Below, one piece after another: positions 47,879-60,356 of a stretch of 64,000 nt of DNA. Below the pieces are notes generated by a model. It searched no databases and was not told where the DNA came from. It saw only the letters and a list, made by a program, of their open reading frames with translations. Within the stretch, counting starts at the first letter, position 1. The number at the start of each line of letters is the position of its first letter. Source of the stretch: Rhodamnia argentea. Taxonomy: Eukaryota > Streptophyta > Magnoliopsida > Myrtales > Myrtaceae. The DNA is taken from assembly GCF_020921035.1 (NCBI RefSeq), contig NC_063154.1:3410001-3474000 (forward strand). Reading direction: 5' to 3'. Position numbers and translations under genes: made by a program.

Positions 47879-48217
47879 TGTTGGGGTATGGTACATAATC
47901 CCCTGCGACAAGAAAGCATGTGGGTCCCGCTCTGGCGGGGGTCTTAAGGGGGCACCGCCCTCTAAACACCAGAGGGCTTTTACGATTTAAGCCCCGTAAT
48001 TTTTCATTAGTAGTTTGAGCTTATGGTTATGAATAGTTCTCGTTATGTATACTCTTTTTTTATTGTAATTGAGTGATATAACGAGAGGTGCGAGGTGTTG
48101 ATATAGTGAAATCCCTCGTTGGACATAGCCCTAGTTTAAGGGTGAACCGGGATAAAATCTTATGTCTCAATTTTCTCTTTCTCACTCGTTTGCTGCAATT
48201 GTGCGCCAATCCTAACA
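47879..48217 (+). repeat. 3' LTR of the copia element, 339 bp
   Basis: Begins TGTTGGGGTATGGTACATAA right after a purine tract (AAGTGGGAGAA) that can serve as polypurine tract, and ends CCAATCCTAACA. A TGTT...AACA terminal inverted pair is present. Confidence 0.78.
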
Positions 48218-49079
48218 AAAAAATTTCTAAAAATTCAATGTTACTACTTTTAAAAAGTGAAACCCTAGATCTATTGTTCATCTTCTTGAGTGAGGGTGGT
48301 CACACGCCGCCTGTGAGATCGCACAACCCTTGGTCGATGGTCGCTAGTCCCAAATCTTGCTCGCTAATGGCCTGAGCTTTTCGCTAGAGGGTTTGATTTT
48401 TTTAATAAAAAAAGAAAAATTACAGCATAAAGTCCTTTGCAATTTTTTATTTTTTGCCAAACACTACTTTACTAAAAGTTGCTTTACGATGAATTTTTTG
48501 CCAAACGCAACTTATATTTCTCCAAAGGCCTTTAGACTAAGGGCTTTTGCATTTTCCACAGACTCATTTCTAAAGCCGAACCAAAGGCAGCCCTAATCCT
48601 TGTCACACCAATTTATTTTTCTAAAATCCAACTCATTCCCATCCCCCTCTCCTTCTGTTAGCACAACCCCATGGACGGCCACGTCCCTACCACACCGACG
48701 ATGACGACGACCGCGAGTATCACCACCAAGCCACCGCCAACCGATGATGACGACGTGTATATCTCACTCTCCATTCTCTGGTCCCCCCCCCCCCTCTCTC
48801 CCTCTCTCTCTCAAGGTGAGCTCAGCGGGGTCAACTTCGCCGCCCACGGCTGCGTCGAGCCCCTCCCTCGTCGGCGTCAACAAGTTTCTCATCGATGGCA
48901 ACAATTCTAGATCTTGATGCCTCCAGATCTGTAGTGGACGGGTTGGGCCTCCAGATCCGCAGGTTAGCCGCAACCTCAATGGCCCTGATGCTATGGAGGA
49001 CAACGTTTATGCTGGTGACGAGCCGGTGGCCGTGCCTGAGTAGCTCATTTGACTACGATGGACTGAGTGGTACAGGGAT

Positions 49080-49128
<49 letters not shown>

Positions 49129-50097
49129 CGTGCTTGATGAGATTCTGTGAAATTGTGTTCTTCTGTTCACAATGGCACAAATACTAAAAAAAGACGACTA
49201 ATTAAAGTTGATGTAGATTACATGAAACGTGTACTATCCTATTAGCTAGTAGATGAAAAGTATAGTGTTCCAAGTATAAAAGAAATACTAGTATGTATCT
49301 ACTATCTAATCCAGCATGTTGATGACAACAATTGATCTGACATCTATTTTTCTCGAAGAACTACATTGATAACATCATCTAGCTAGGTGTATCCGAATAT
49401 AATTCTATTTGTCATAGGAGAGTGCACAGACACAAATTTTGGAGCTTACTATCAATTGAAGCTTCAACATACATCAACAATCATATATTCATTTCGAAAT
49501 AAAACAATAAACCAGTACTTGTCTTCCGCATGATTATATAGACAAAGGTTTTGACCGAGTGATCGAAGAACCTGCGACGTAAAACGCTGAAATTGCTAAA
49601 AACCGAGTATGCAATATCTGTTCCAAAAAGTTTAAACTATCATAGATGTCGCGTCTTATGCGATATCTTAATATTCCCTCTCACTAGAAGGCAGTAGCTA
49701 GGAGGAAGATTTTAAACGTGCGAATCGACATGACAACTTTCAATCCCTATCACATCACACGTGAAATAAGAGAACACGAAAATTCAAAAGCAGAACTTTT
49801 AGGATAACAATCATCGAGGTGAATCACCCAGTTGTCAGTCCCATTCAAAATTTGTAATTTTATATCTTGGTAAAAATAAGTAGAAATATCTAACCACGCA
49901 AGTGGAATGATCTACATACAAACTAACACAAGTGGTGCGAATGGCTAACGGTAAAATTTGTCCTAAATTTCGTCTTTTGTGGTGAGAGTTGGAATTGGTA
50001 AACAAAAATTAGCGGAGGGATGCTACCTAGGGTTTTCTTTTGTCTTGTACCGAGGATTTCTCCAAGAAAAGAAGAGGGGGGAAGGGGGCCCACACAT
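48218..50097. other. Gene-free stretch with long GA microsatellite
   Basis: 49082-49126 is (GA)22. 48670-48900 is GC-rich with open frames on both strands but no recognisable protein. 48410-48600 has MITE-like 'TTTTTGCCAAAC' repeats. 49150-50050 is AT-rich and featureless to me. Confidence 0.4.
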
Positions 50098-50254
50098 CAC
50101 GTGGATCGAGGGGGCTCTTCTGTAGCTAATTGGTGACAAATCAAACCGCCCCAAAAAAAAAAAAAAAAGAGAGCCCTATAAAGACAAAACGATTGGTCAT
50201 TTGCAAAATCTCTTCTAATCCCCTCTCCACCAATTATCATTTATCTCCCACGTG
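50098..50254. promoter_or_regulatory. Two G-boxes upstream of the PEL/RPGE-like gene
   Basis: CACGTG at 50098-50103 and at 50249-50254; the second sits in the full palindrome CCCACGTGGG. They lie about 260 and 110 bases upstream of the TATA box. G-boxes bind PIF, HY5 and bZIP factors, which suits a light-related gene. Binding is inferred. Confidence 0.5.
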
Positions 50255-50359
50255 GGACTCTTGTCCCCACCATTTTCTTTTTAATTATTTTTTTCCTTAA
50301 TTTCCAATTTTTTCTAATATTTATTTTTTCTCGGGTCCCATTGGCATCTTCCCCCTCTT

Positions 50360-50368
50360 TATATATAA
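50360..50368 (+). promoter_or_regulatory. TATA box of the PEL/RPGE-like gene
   Basis: TATATATAA, 139 bases before the start codon. This leaves an untranslated leader of about 110 bases that contains no upstream ATG. Confidence 0.6.
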
Positions 50369-50506
50369 GCCATATCTTTATCATATTGCACCAGGTCTCG
50401 TCACTTGGGTCTCCTCAACGTTCCTTTTGATCGTGGCTTTTTCACTTCCTCTTTGATCTCAGCCCTCGAGTTAAGCGAGTTTGAAAGATTAGCTAACCGT
50501 ACTTCC

Positions 50507-51874
50507 ATGGCGGATTCGTCGTCTGCTTCGTATATTCGCATGGTAAGTCCGCGAGTAAGTTCCGGCAAAGAGAGGACGGAAAGATCTGCTGATTAACTCT
50601 CTTCTCTTTGATCTTGATCTTTATGCCTTTGCCTCAATCTCCATGTGCTTCTGATATTCGTGTTGTGTCTCTGTAGAACATGCTGTTTTGTTCATTGGCT
50701 CTCTCTCTCTTTTGATCTTGTTCTGTCCTGTCAATCCCTTCTTCCTTTCCTTTCTAGTTTTGCTGGATCTTCGTGCATGAGATCATCGATCGCTTCGTTT
50801 TTTTTTTTTTTTTGCCTATCTTTATGTGCTCTGTTTGCTTTTTGACGCCGAGTTGCATATGCGAATGATAGGTGCATCACCTGATAGAGAAGTGTTTGAT
50901 CTTTCGGATGAGTAAAGAAGAGTGCATGGAAGCCCTCTCCAAGCATGCAGATATCACACCTGTCATAACCTCCACCGGTCAGCTTCGTACTTCTCCTTCT
51001 TCTTCTTGTGTTATATCAGAAATCATCTTGATCTTTTCTTCTTCTGCCTCTCTAGACGCATATATATATTGGCGTAGCTATTTACGTGCGTGCAGGTAAT
51101 TGAATCCTAATTCATCATCAGTGAGCTTGCCGATAAGAACATCGGCAATTTGGAACAACACTAGTTGAAAAGAATCCAACAAAGTAAACCCTATTGAAAG
51201 GATTCATCAGAACAGAATCCTTGTCATGAAATCTACCGCTTATATACTTCGAACCCATATTTGTTGAGTATCTGGATCTTGTTCAAAGAAACGTCTTGTA
51301 TCTTCAGCTCCTAGGGTTTCTTGGGAAATAATCTTCACTAACCTCCATAGCTAAGAGCACGGCCATCATGGTCTCTATCGCATGAACAAGTTCTTGCTCA
51401 ACTCCAAAACATTCTTGCATAATATACAAACACCAAGTTCTTGAGTTATACGTCAATAGTCAGACATGTTGAGCAGAAGGAAGCTTCCTAAACACATGAT
51501 TTTGCTAATCCCGAAAGCAAGCATAAGGGAAAATCTCGATTTTTCAAAGTTTTAACTCTTCTTGTAAGGAAATAATCGATTATTTGTAGCTTGAACTTTC
51601 TATCGCACAGCTTGCCTAATAAGTATTCCTAGATCTAATGCGATGGATTCGAGTGTCACATGAAATGCAAATGGATGCAGTGTGGAATGAACTGGAGAAA
51701 GAGAACAAGGAGTTCTTCGAGGAATATGCACAGTCTCGAGGCAAAGACGACCGAATGTCGGAGGAAGAGACGAGCCGGATGATTCAGAAGATCATCTCCT
51801 CCTCTGATTCTGCCTCCAAAGATTCACAACATGATGCCGACGTCGCCGACGACCATTCAAACCCAGACGTTTAA
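50507..51874 (+). CDS. Plant-specific TIGR01589 / 'plant protein 1589' family regulator (PEL/RPGE-like)
   Basis: Small land-plant protein without enzymatic motifs. Three exons: 50507-50542, 50872-50977 and 51681-51874, giving 111 aa. It begins MADSSSASYIRM and carries the family block from residue 13: VHHLIEKCLIFRMSKEECME, ALSKHADITPVITST, VWNELEKENKEFFEEY, followed by an acidic Ser/Asp tail (SSSDSASKDSQHDADVADD). Intron 1 is phase 0 and intron 2 splits the Val of TSTVW; both are GT-AG. Arabidopsis members (At3g55240, At5g02580; from memory) give pale, pseudo-etiolated plants when overexpressed and are reported to repress GLK-driven photosynthesis genes. The start has good context (TTCCATGG), and the promoter has a TATA box and two G-boxes. 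A CT run in the 3' UTR spans 51975-52004. The gene looks intact; its biochemical role is only as known for relatives. Confidence 0.93.
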
Positions 51875-52330
51875 CATATTCTCTCTTATAATAGTAGCTA
51901 CCCCGAAAGCGATTTCGCCTTGGTATATATGTCTTTAGTTGTCTCAATATGCCAAAACCACACACACCCCAACGCTCTCTCTCTCTCTCTGTCTCTCTCT
52001 CTCAGCGGTAGTCCATACAATGTGAAGATGATCGCCATATATCATCTGCATATACGGAAGAGCACTGAAGCTGCAATTGTCCCTAGCTAATATGATGCAT
52101 CTGCTTCAATGATTGAACTGGTGCTGCAAAACTTGGTGTGTAAATAGATTTAAGTGAATGAAAGTGTAAGTCATTTGTATATATGCAGTTGTTAATGGGA
52201 TCGTATAAGCAGCCAATTATGAAATTTTATATTAGTTATTAAAACTTTCATAAATGGTTTGATGAGTGTGCTATTGACTTTTTGACAGATCGTATAAATA
52301 TATACATAATGAGAATATTTTTACTTATTT
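51875..52330. other. 3' UTR and flank of the PEL/RPGE-like gene
   Basis: Contains the CT-rich microsatellite at 51975-52004 and AT-rich sequence. No gene seen. Confidence 0.4.
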
Positions 52331-52338
52331 TCATGTAT

Positions 52339-52897
52339 TAGGGGTGAGCACCTGGAACAGAACCACTTCCTATTGGTCCGATTTTAGGTTTCAGAGTATG
52401 CAAGGTAGGTTTCATATTTTAAAAATCGAAAAACTTGTTTCGATGGGAAGGTTCCAGGCTCCAGGAACAAGTTTTTGTTTTTTTTTCTTGGTTTATGTCT
52501 TCTCACGATCCCGCGGTATTATATCGTACGATGATGGGTGTGTAATCTAAAACTAATCCGAGCTTTTATTTCCAACGATATTTATAATGGAGACTTTTAC
52601 TTTGTTAATGTTTTATAATGTCTAAATATGAGTGGTGATGAGCGGATTGTAACAGTAAATGATAGTTATTAACTGTGATAATTCACTTCAATCGTTTAAT
52701 TACGAATACATGTAGAACTTGGGTAGACTCTCTGGAACTTGTGACATGGTAGATTTCAGAGTAGGCATGGTAGGCATCGGGTTTTAAAAAGGAGGAACTT
52801 GTTCTGACGGGTAGGCTACTGATTTCAAGTGGAACCCGTATTATTGATAATAAAAAAAAAGTGAAATCAGTACGGAATCTGGAACCGCTCACCCCTA
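52339..52897. mobile_element. Non-autonomous hAT element (559 bp) with perfect 8-bp target duplication
   Basis: TCATGTAT at 52331-52338 is repeated exactly at 52898-52905. The element begins TAGGGGTGAGC and ends GCTCACCCCTA, an 11-bp perfect terminal inverted repeat. An 8-bp duplication and TAGGGGTG-type ends are hallmarks of the hAT superfamily. There is no transposase; internal text has GGAACAAGTTT and GGAACTTGTTC in opposite orientation. Confidence 0.92.
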
Positions 52898-52905
52898 TCA
52901 TGTAT

Positions 52906-53687
52906 GGCTATAAAAAAAAAAACACGCATGACCCAAACGCACCCATCGGAATTTGAAAAGTCCGGCCAGAACCTTATAATTATAAAAGTGTTGCGTTCAT
53001 TTACTTTTGAGTGATTGCCCTCAATGTATAGCCAACTGAGTTTCCCTTGACATAACTTTAGCATGACATCGGAGTCATGGCTCGTGATGAACGTCAACTC
53101 TTCGCTTCACCTCGTATTTGCACCGTATAAAATTTTCTTCTTTGTTTGTTATATGCTGCAATAATATTTTCGGTCACGCGTATCATTTGCACGCTTAAGG
53201 CTCTCCCTGAAAACTTCAATGATAAGAACAAATTCGTGGGATTATTGACTTTAACAACGATAATTTGATTTGATTCAGATGAATTATTAGGGATATAAAT
53301 GCATTCACTGTGTGTGCCCACTCGAATCCTATTCATAGGTTAAATAATTTTGAATAGATCTTATTTTGGTCGAAATCTCTCAAATACGTACAAACGTACA
53401 TGTTCCTAAAAAATCTCGGTACGTAAATTCCTTTTGATAATGAGTATAGTTTTAGGTGTTAGGAGTGAGCACACAAATACAACGAAATCGAGAGTAAATG
53501 CGAGAAAGAGGAGTCGAGACACGGGATTCATCATGGTTTACCCTTAAATTAATGATATATCCAGCAGAGACTTTCATTATATTTAGCATCTCTCACATCT
53601 TTATTATAACTCTCAAGTATATGAGAAAGAGATTATATTAGAAGGCACAAGAAAATCTTAGAAGCCGAGAAAGTCCTTGGCCACTCA
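52906..53687. other. Gene-free stretch
   Basis: AT-rich, no recognisable gene or complete repeat. Minus-strand frames at 52867-53097 and 53094-53336 have no motif. Confidence 0.3.
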
Positions 53688-53901
53688 AGGCGCGCATGAT
53701 AATAATTCTAGAGCCAAAATCCGTTTGGTTGCTCAACTTTTTTTTTTTTTTTTCACTTTTGGCCTTTTTTTTTTACTCCGTAAGTAGTTTTGAAGCCACT
53801 AGAAGAAGTAAAAAGAAAATTTTAATTCCTTTTAGAAGTAGAAAAATCAACTTCTGATCAGAGATTGATTTCTAGAACGTAAAACGTTGTCATGCGCGCC
53901 C
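53688..53901. mobile_element. Inverted-repeat element, CATGATAA family, short copy
   Basis: The left end is AGGCGCGCATGATAATAATT and the reverse complement of the right end is AGGGCGCGCATGACAACG. The right arm (GAAAAATCAACTTCTGATCA, GATTGATTTCTAGAA) matches the right arm of the element at 14192-15101. The GC-rich core of the long copy is absent here. Confidence 0.58.
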
Positions 53902-54220
53902 TCGGTTGTTATTTATTGGGCCCAAACCAAAACTATCAATAAAATTTAAACTCATAGTATCCATAGCAAGACCCGTGCCTTCCTATCGAAGGGAAGTATG
54001 AACCACTTCCTAATATCAGGTTGTGTTTGTTTCACTCAAAGTTTCATGATAAAGAAAAATAGTTTCCATGAAAAAAATTAAAAGAAAATGGTTAGTTTGT
54101 TGTTTTTAGTCCACAATGAACGTTTTCCGTAGATCAAGATTCGTTTTCAGTTATTCAAACACCGAAAAGCGTAAAAATAATTCTTCAAAATCGATTTTCT
54201 TTTGAACAAACGGACATTTA

Positions 54221-54661
54221 GGGACCGTATGGTAACACTCCGGAAATGTGTATGGTAAAAAATTATTTCAAAAGTATTCCGAGAACACTTTTGAGAAACA
54301 AAAATACTTTTGGAGCAAAAATGAGAAACAAAAAAAACTTATTTACGTGTTTTGGAACACATTTTAGAAACAACTCGAGCACGAGCTTGTGCAAGCCACT
54401 ACCGCCCACCATCGTCGGCGAGGAGTTCAAGCGAACGCCGCTAGCAGCCGCAGGTCGCCCGCCGCCGCCACAGCCCCCATCGGCCTCCACTCCCGCCGAT
54501 CGCCGGTTGCAAATCCTTCCTTTTGGTGAAAAAATTTTTTTTTTAATACTTGCCGAATGCGTTTCTATTCTCGAAAATCGTAGTTGAGAACATAAATATA
54601 AAAAAATATTTTTATTTCAAATATGCTTTCGGGAATAAAAACGTTACCATATACAGTCTTA
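54221..54661. mobile_element. Inverted-repeat element with GTATGGTAAC ends and GC-rich core
   Basis: The left end is GGGACCGTATGGTAACACT and the reverse complement of the right end is TAAGACTGTATATGGTAACG. AT-rich arms surround a GC-rich core at 54385-54510 (GCCGCAGGTCGCCCGCCGCC). ATTTA flanks both sides (54216-54220 and 54662-54666). This is a third terminal-repeat type with the same AT-arm/GC-core layout. Confidence 0.5.
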
Positions 54662-55506
54662 ATTTATGCAGGGAAATTTCCGATTAAAAAAAATCCATCT
54701 ACTCATAGAAATACGCGACACCAAACTCACCGGACGATGGAATCCTCTCTCCACTTCACCATTAAGCGATCTCCACGTAGTGACGTGGCGGCGCCCCATT
54801 GGCCTCCGCGATTTGCGCACGCAGTGTGTGAAAGGAAAGGAAAGGAAAGGAAAGGAAAGGAGGGGCGGTCGTACGTGGTCGTTGCATTATGCAGGTGGGT
54901 GCCTCGCTTTCCCACGAAACGACACCTGGAATCTGCACCCGTCATTTGTTGTCGTCGCCAAAACGGTGGTGCGGGGTCTGTCGTTTTTGCAGGGCCGCCG
55001 GGATCGAGGTCGCGTGCGACGTTATCGTTAGTGGAGGAATGCTTAATAAATGAAGCGAATAATGTGGGGTCACCGGGGGCATGGCAAAAACGAGACGTCG
55101 TTTTCAATCAACTCACCCTTTTGAGGGCGATGCCGACGGTCTATGTAGCAGCCCGTGGTCCCCCGTAGGCTTCAACAGTATTTCCCAATCATTTGCGTAA
55201 CAAGTTCAGTCCGATTTAACTCACAAACTTTAGGGAGGGCAATGATCTTATATATATTTTTTAATTTTTTTTTGGTATGAATCGTATTAATGACTATAGT
55301 TAAAAGAGTATCTTATAGATTAGTAAAATCGCATGATGACACCTCTTAAAAATTGGAATGAAGAGAAAGCGACACGCTTCGGATGAGAATGCACAACTAA
55401 CGACTTCCGGACCTACTAGATTCGTGTTGGAACATCTCGTTGATCATTTTGCATGTGTAAACTAAGGCAAAAATCGAAAAAATGAAAAAGAAGCAAAAAC
55501 AAAGAT
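54662..55506. other. Intergenic stretch with (GGAAA)n microsatellite
   Basis: (GAAAG)n occupies about 54831-54860. Overlapping open frames of 181 and 121 codons (plus) and 126 codons (minus) cover 54623-55168, but none shows a recognisable domain and the stretch reads like GC-richer promoter-type DNA. I do not call a gene. Confidence 0.35.
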
Positions 55507-55870
55507 GTTTATCAACATCAACATCAACTTTATCTCAAATTAGTTGGGATCGGCGGTCGATGAACCCAAAAATAAATGACATAAAAGTAAGACCGATTGA
55601 GAAAAAAAAATAATTATATAAAAATAAAAAATAAAAAATAAATATATATAGGAAAAAAGGACTAAAAAGAATAGTCCGGAACATAAAAATTCTGTCCCTC
55701 CACAATGCTAATAGCTTTCCTCCACTCCATCCTAAGATAAACCGTACGCCAATCTATTTCCAACTTCATTAAATCTCGTTTGACTACTTTCCTTCAGATA
55801 AGTTTCTACGACCTCTTCATTTTTTCATGTCATGCTCTCGATAACAAACTTTTGTTCTTATCGGAGCATC
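55507..55870 (-). mobile_element. 3' end of a LINE-like retroelement, minus orientation
   Basis: On the minus strand it ends GATCCCAACTAATTTGAGAT followed by AAAGTTGATGTTGATGTTGA. A CCGA(C/T)CCCAACTA...GATAAAG ending with a TTG-rich tail is what I remember for plant L1-type LINE 3' ends. Upstream text (to 55870) is presumably the 3' UTR; no reverse transcriptase remains. Confidence 0.42.
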
Positions 55871-56344
55871 TAGAAATTTTTGAAAAACATGTCCAAATCA
55901 TTTCAATCTATGTTTTTTTATCTTTTCTGTTACTGGTATTATTCCAACTTTTTGTTGAAAAACAAAAATGTTTACCATTGTGACCAATTTTACCCAATTT
56001 TCAAATATACCCAAAAAAAAAATACACGACCTTTCAAAACTTACCATAACTAAATCGAATTTTCTTAGTATAATTCTACGTAAGCAGCAAAGGAAGCAAC
56101 ATCCTGTTTTAATATGTGCACTTGATTTTAATACGTGTGTGCCCCAACCCAGAAGGATGTATCTCTCCAGTTGAGCCCAAACCCAGATGCGGTTTTGAGA
56201 ACTTGGGCCGAAAAGTACTTGCTTGTCTTTGTTGTCGGGTGCTGTAGTCGGATTCAATTGGGCCCGAAAGTTGGTAAGGTATCGGCAATCTTCCTTCTTT
56301 CCCTCGATTGCCAGCGTTAATGCCGTTCACTTCCGAGTTCAGAC

Positions 56345-56660
56345 AACGTTCAACTTGATTTCTGAACAGAATGTTCACTATGATTTCTAAACTTTTGATA
56401 CGTGTACAATTTAATCATTGAATTATATGAAAATGTACAAAACTTATATTTCAATTGATTCAAATTTAGGGACAGCGTTGAACATTTTTACGTAAACCGG
56501 AAATTAAATCGAACATGTACGAAAAGTCGAAGGACTATACTGAATAAATTTAAAAGTTCAAGAACGATATTGCACATTTAGCTAAAGTTTAAGAATCACA
56601 TTGAACAAATTAAAAGTTTAGGGATTAGATTGCACATTGGGTCAAAATTCATGAACCATT
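56345..56660. repeat. MITE-like inverted repeat
   Basis: Left text AATGTTCACTATGATTTCTA, AACTTTTGAT pairs with the reverse complement of the right text (AATGTGCAATCTAATCCCTA, AACTTTTAAT). Internal direct repeats of AAAGTTTA(A/G)G...TTGAACA occur. The ends are soft. Confidence 0.42.
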
Positions 56661-57061
56661 TATTTCATCAACATGGTTTGTGACTACCAAAACAAATCTC
56701 CGCTTACTCGAATAGCTATTATAGTCTCGAATAGTGTATATTCCCGAGAAGAATTCACTAATCATCCGAACCGACCAGCGATAAAGGCGACTCCTTTAGA
56801 GAATTGATTGATGAGCTCTGGGATTTGATACTCCAAGGAAGAACCATTCATGGGTACCACGAGAAGGGCTTAAGCCAAGATTTGCAAACCTCCATTCAAA
56901 CCACACTCAGGCCACACCAGTATAGTTATATATACCGAAAGCCCAACAAGGGTGAGATTGAGTACACATTTATTGGCTTAACTAACATGCATAGCTCTCA
57001 AGCCTCAACCACACTTTCATAACAAAAGTTCAACCAACACTCACAACGCAGAAGCAGAGAT
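56661..57061. other. DHAR 3' flank
   Basis: Non-coding sequence downstream of the minus-strand DHAR gene, probably its 3' UTR near 56950-57061. No other feature recognised. Likewise 55871-56344 shows nothing I can name. Confidence 0.35.
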
Positions 57062-59255
<2,194 letters not shown>

Positions 59256-60325
59256 TTTGGTGGGATTTTCTTCTTTTCAGGAGTGAATGGGGAAAGTTTT
59301 CTTTTTGCCTCTTCCTATCAGGGCGTTGATGATGCAGAAGAAGCGGCAGGGGTTTCCAACGAGCGGGGTGGTTCTTCTTCCGGGGTTTATGTCAACTTGT
59401 GGGTCAATATAGCGTGGAATGTGCTCGCGAGCTGTAACTTGTGGCCGTCGGTTTCGAATTTTATATGTGACTCGGGAAAGTTAGGTGGAATCCCTCGAAA
59501 GTTCCCTATCTTCAACCGACATGTATGATGCATGCTCTTACATAATCCTAAATCTTTAAATTGTCTTTGCAAATATAGAACTACCATACAAAAAAAAAAA
59601 ATCATACACGATGTTTTCCCATCTTAACCAGATATGGTAATACTAATTAATCATGTTCGATCGTTTGTTTTTTTTTTTTTTTGTTATTAACTAAGAAGGG
59701 CACGCATGCGAAATTCTTATTCAATTTGATCCCTTTTCGTTTTATTCAATAAAAAAGAAAAGGGAGCTCACATATTTGTTATTGACAAATAGAATAAAGA
59801 TTGACATTATGAAGCAAATAAAAATAAAAAATCCATCCTTTTCACGATTGATCAATAGTACGACATGGATATGGATTGTAGCTATAATGTCGTCCACGTT
59901 CACGATTGGTCTTTCGCCTGTTGTTATTGCAATGGTGTAATCTCTATTTGGCCACCTTAGCTCCACGTAATTACCACGCAAAGTTTAAGTTGACAAGCAC
60001 GTTATTTTCGGCCACTAGTTGCTAGGCACCTTTTATTTCGCCACATTTGTTCCGAAATCAAACTAAACAACATAAAAGTTCTCATCTCTCGTAATGAAAA
60101 GAACAAGGAAAAAAAGACACCATGAATGTTATTACTTTTCCACTCATAATTTTCTTTGGATTACATAAATGTCATAATGTTTTAAAAAGTGTTCATTTGA
60201 GTGCCTCCGAAAAGACTTTATCAATGTCGGGGACAAGCCATGGTTGGAGTTACGAAATGAAAGGTCATAGAGTCGAATTTCGGCGTCCTCAACAGTATGG
60301 GACATGATAGAGCAAGGCTATCGAA
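59256..60325. other. DHAR upstream region
   Basis: 59256-59400 is the likely DHAR leader and core promoter on the minus strand. The remainder, to about 60320, is AT-rich with poly-A (59588-59600) and poly-T (59669-59683) tracts and no recognisable gene. Confidence 0.35.
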
Positions 60326-60356
60326 GGGAGGGAGGGAGGGAGGGAGGGAGGGTGGG
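60326..60356 (+). repeat. Eight-run G-quadruplex motif, (GGGA)n
   Basis: Eight GGG runs at 60326, 60330, 60334, 60338, 60342, 60346, 60350 and 60354, each separated by one base (A, the last T). Far exceeds the four runs needed for a stable intrastrand quadruplex. Confidence 0.9.

Larger units (their letters stand above)
47049..48217 (+). mobile_element. Internally deleted Ty1/copia retrotransposon
   Basis: Contains, in order, the first ~52 bases of a 5' LTR (47049-47100), a 3' pol fragment (47133-47870) and a full 3' LTR (47879-48217). The 5' fragment TGTTGAGGTATGG...GAAAGCACGTG aligns with the 3' LTR start TGTTGGGGTATGG...GAAAGCATGTG. Everything between (rest of LTR, primer site, gag, protease, integrase, most of RT) is missing. 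Flanks AAAAC and AAAAA could be a decayed 5-bp target duplication. Confidence 0.8.

Noticed and set aside
54623..55168. 181-codon plus-strand frame, with a 126-codon minus-strand frame over the same bases
   Set aside because: Contains a microsatellite translated as Lys-Gly-Lys-Glu repeats, starts inside a MITE, and shows no recognisable domain on either strand.
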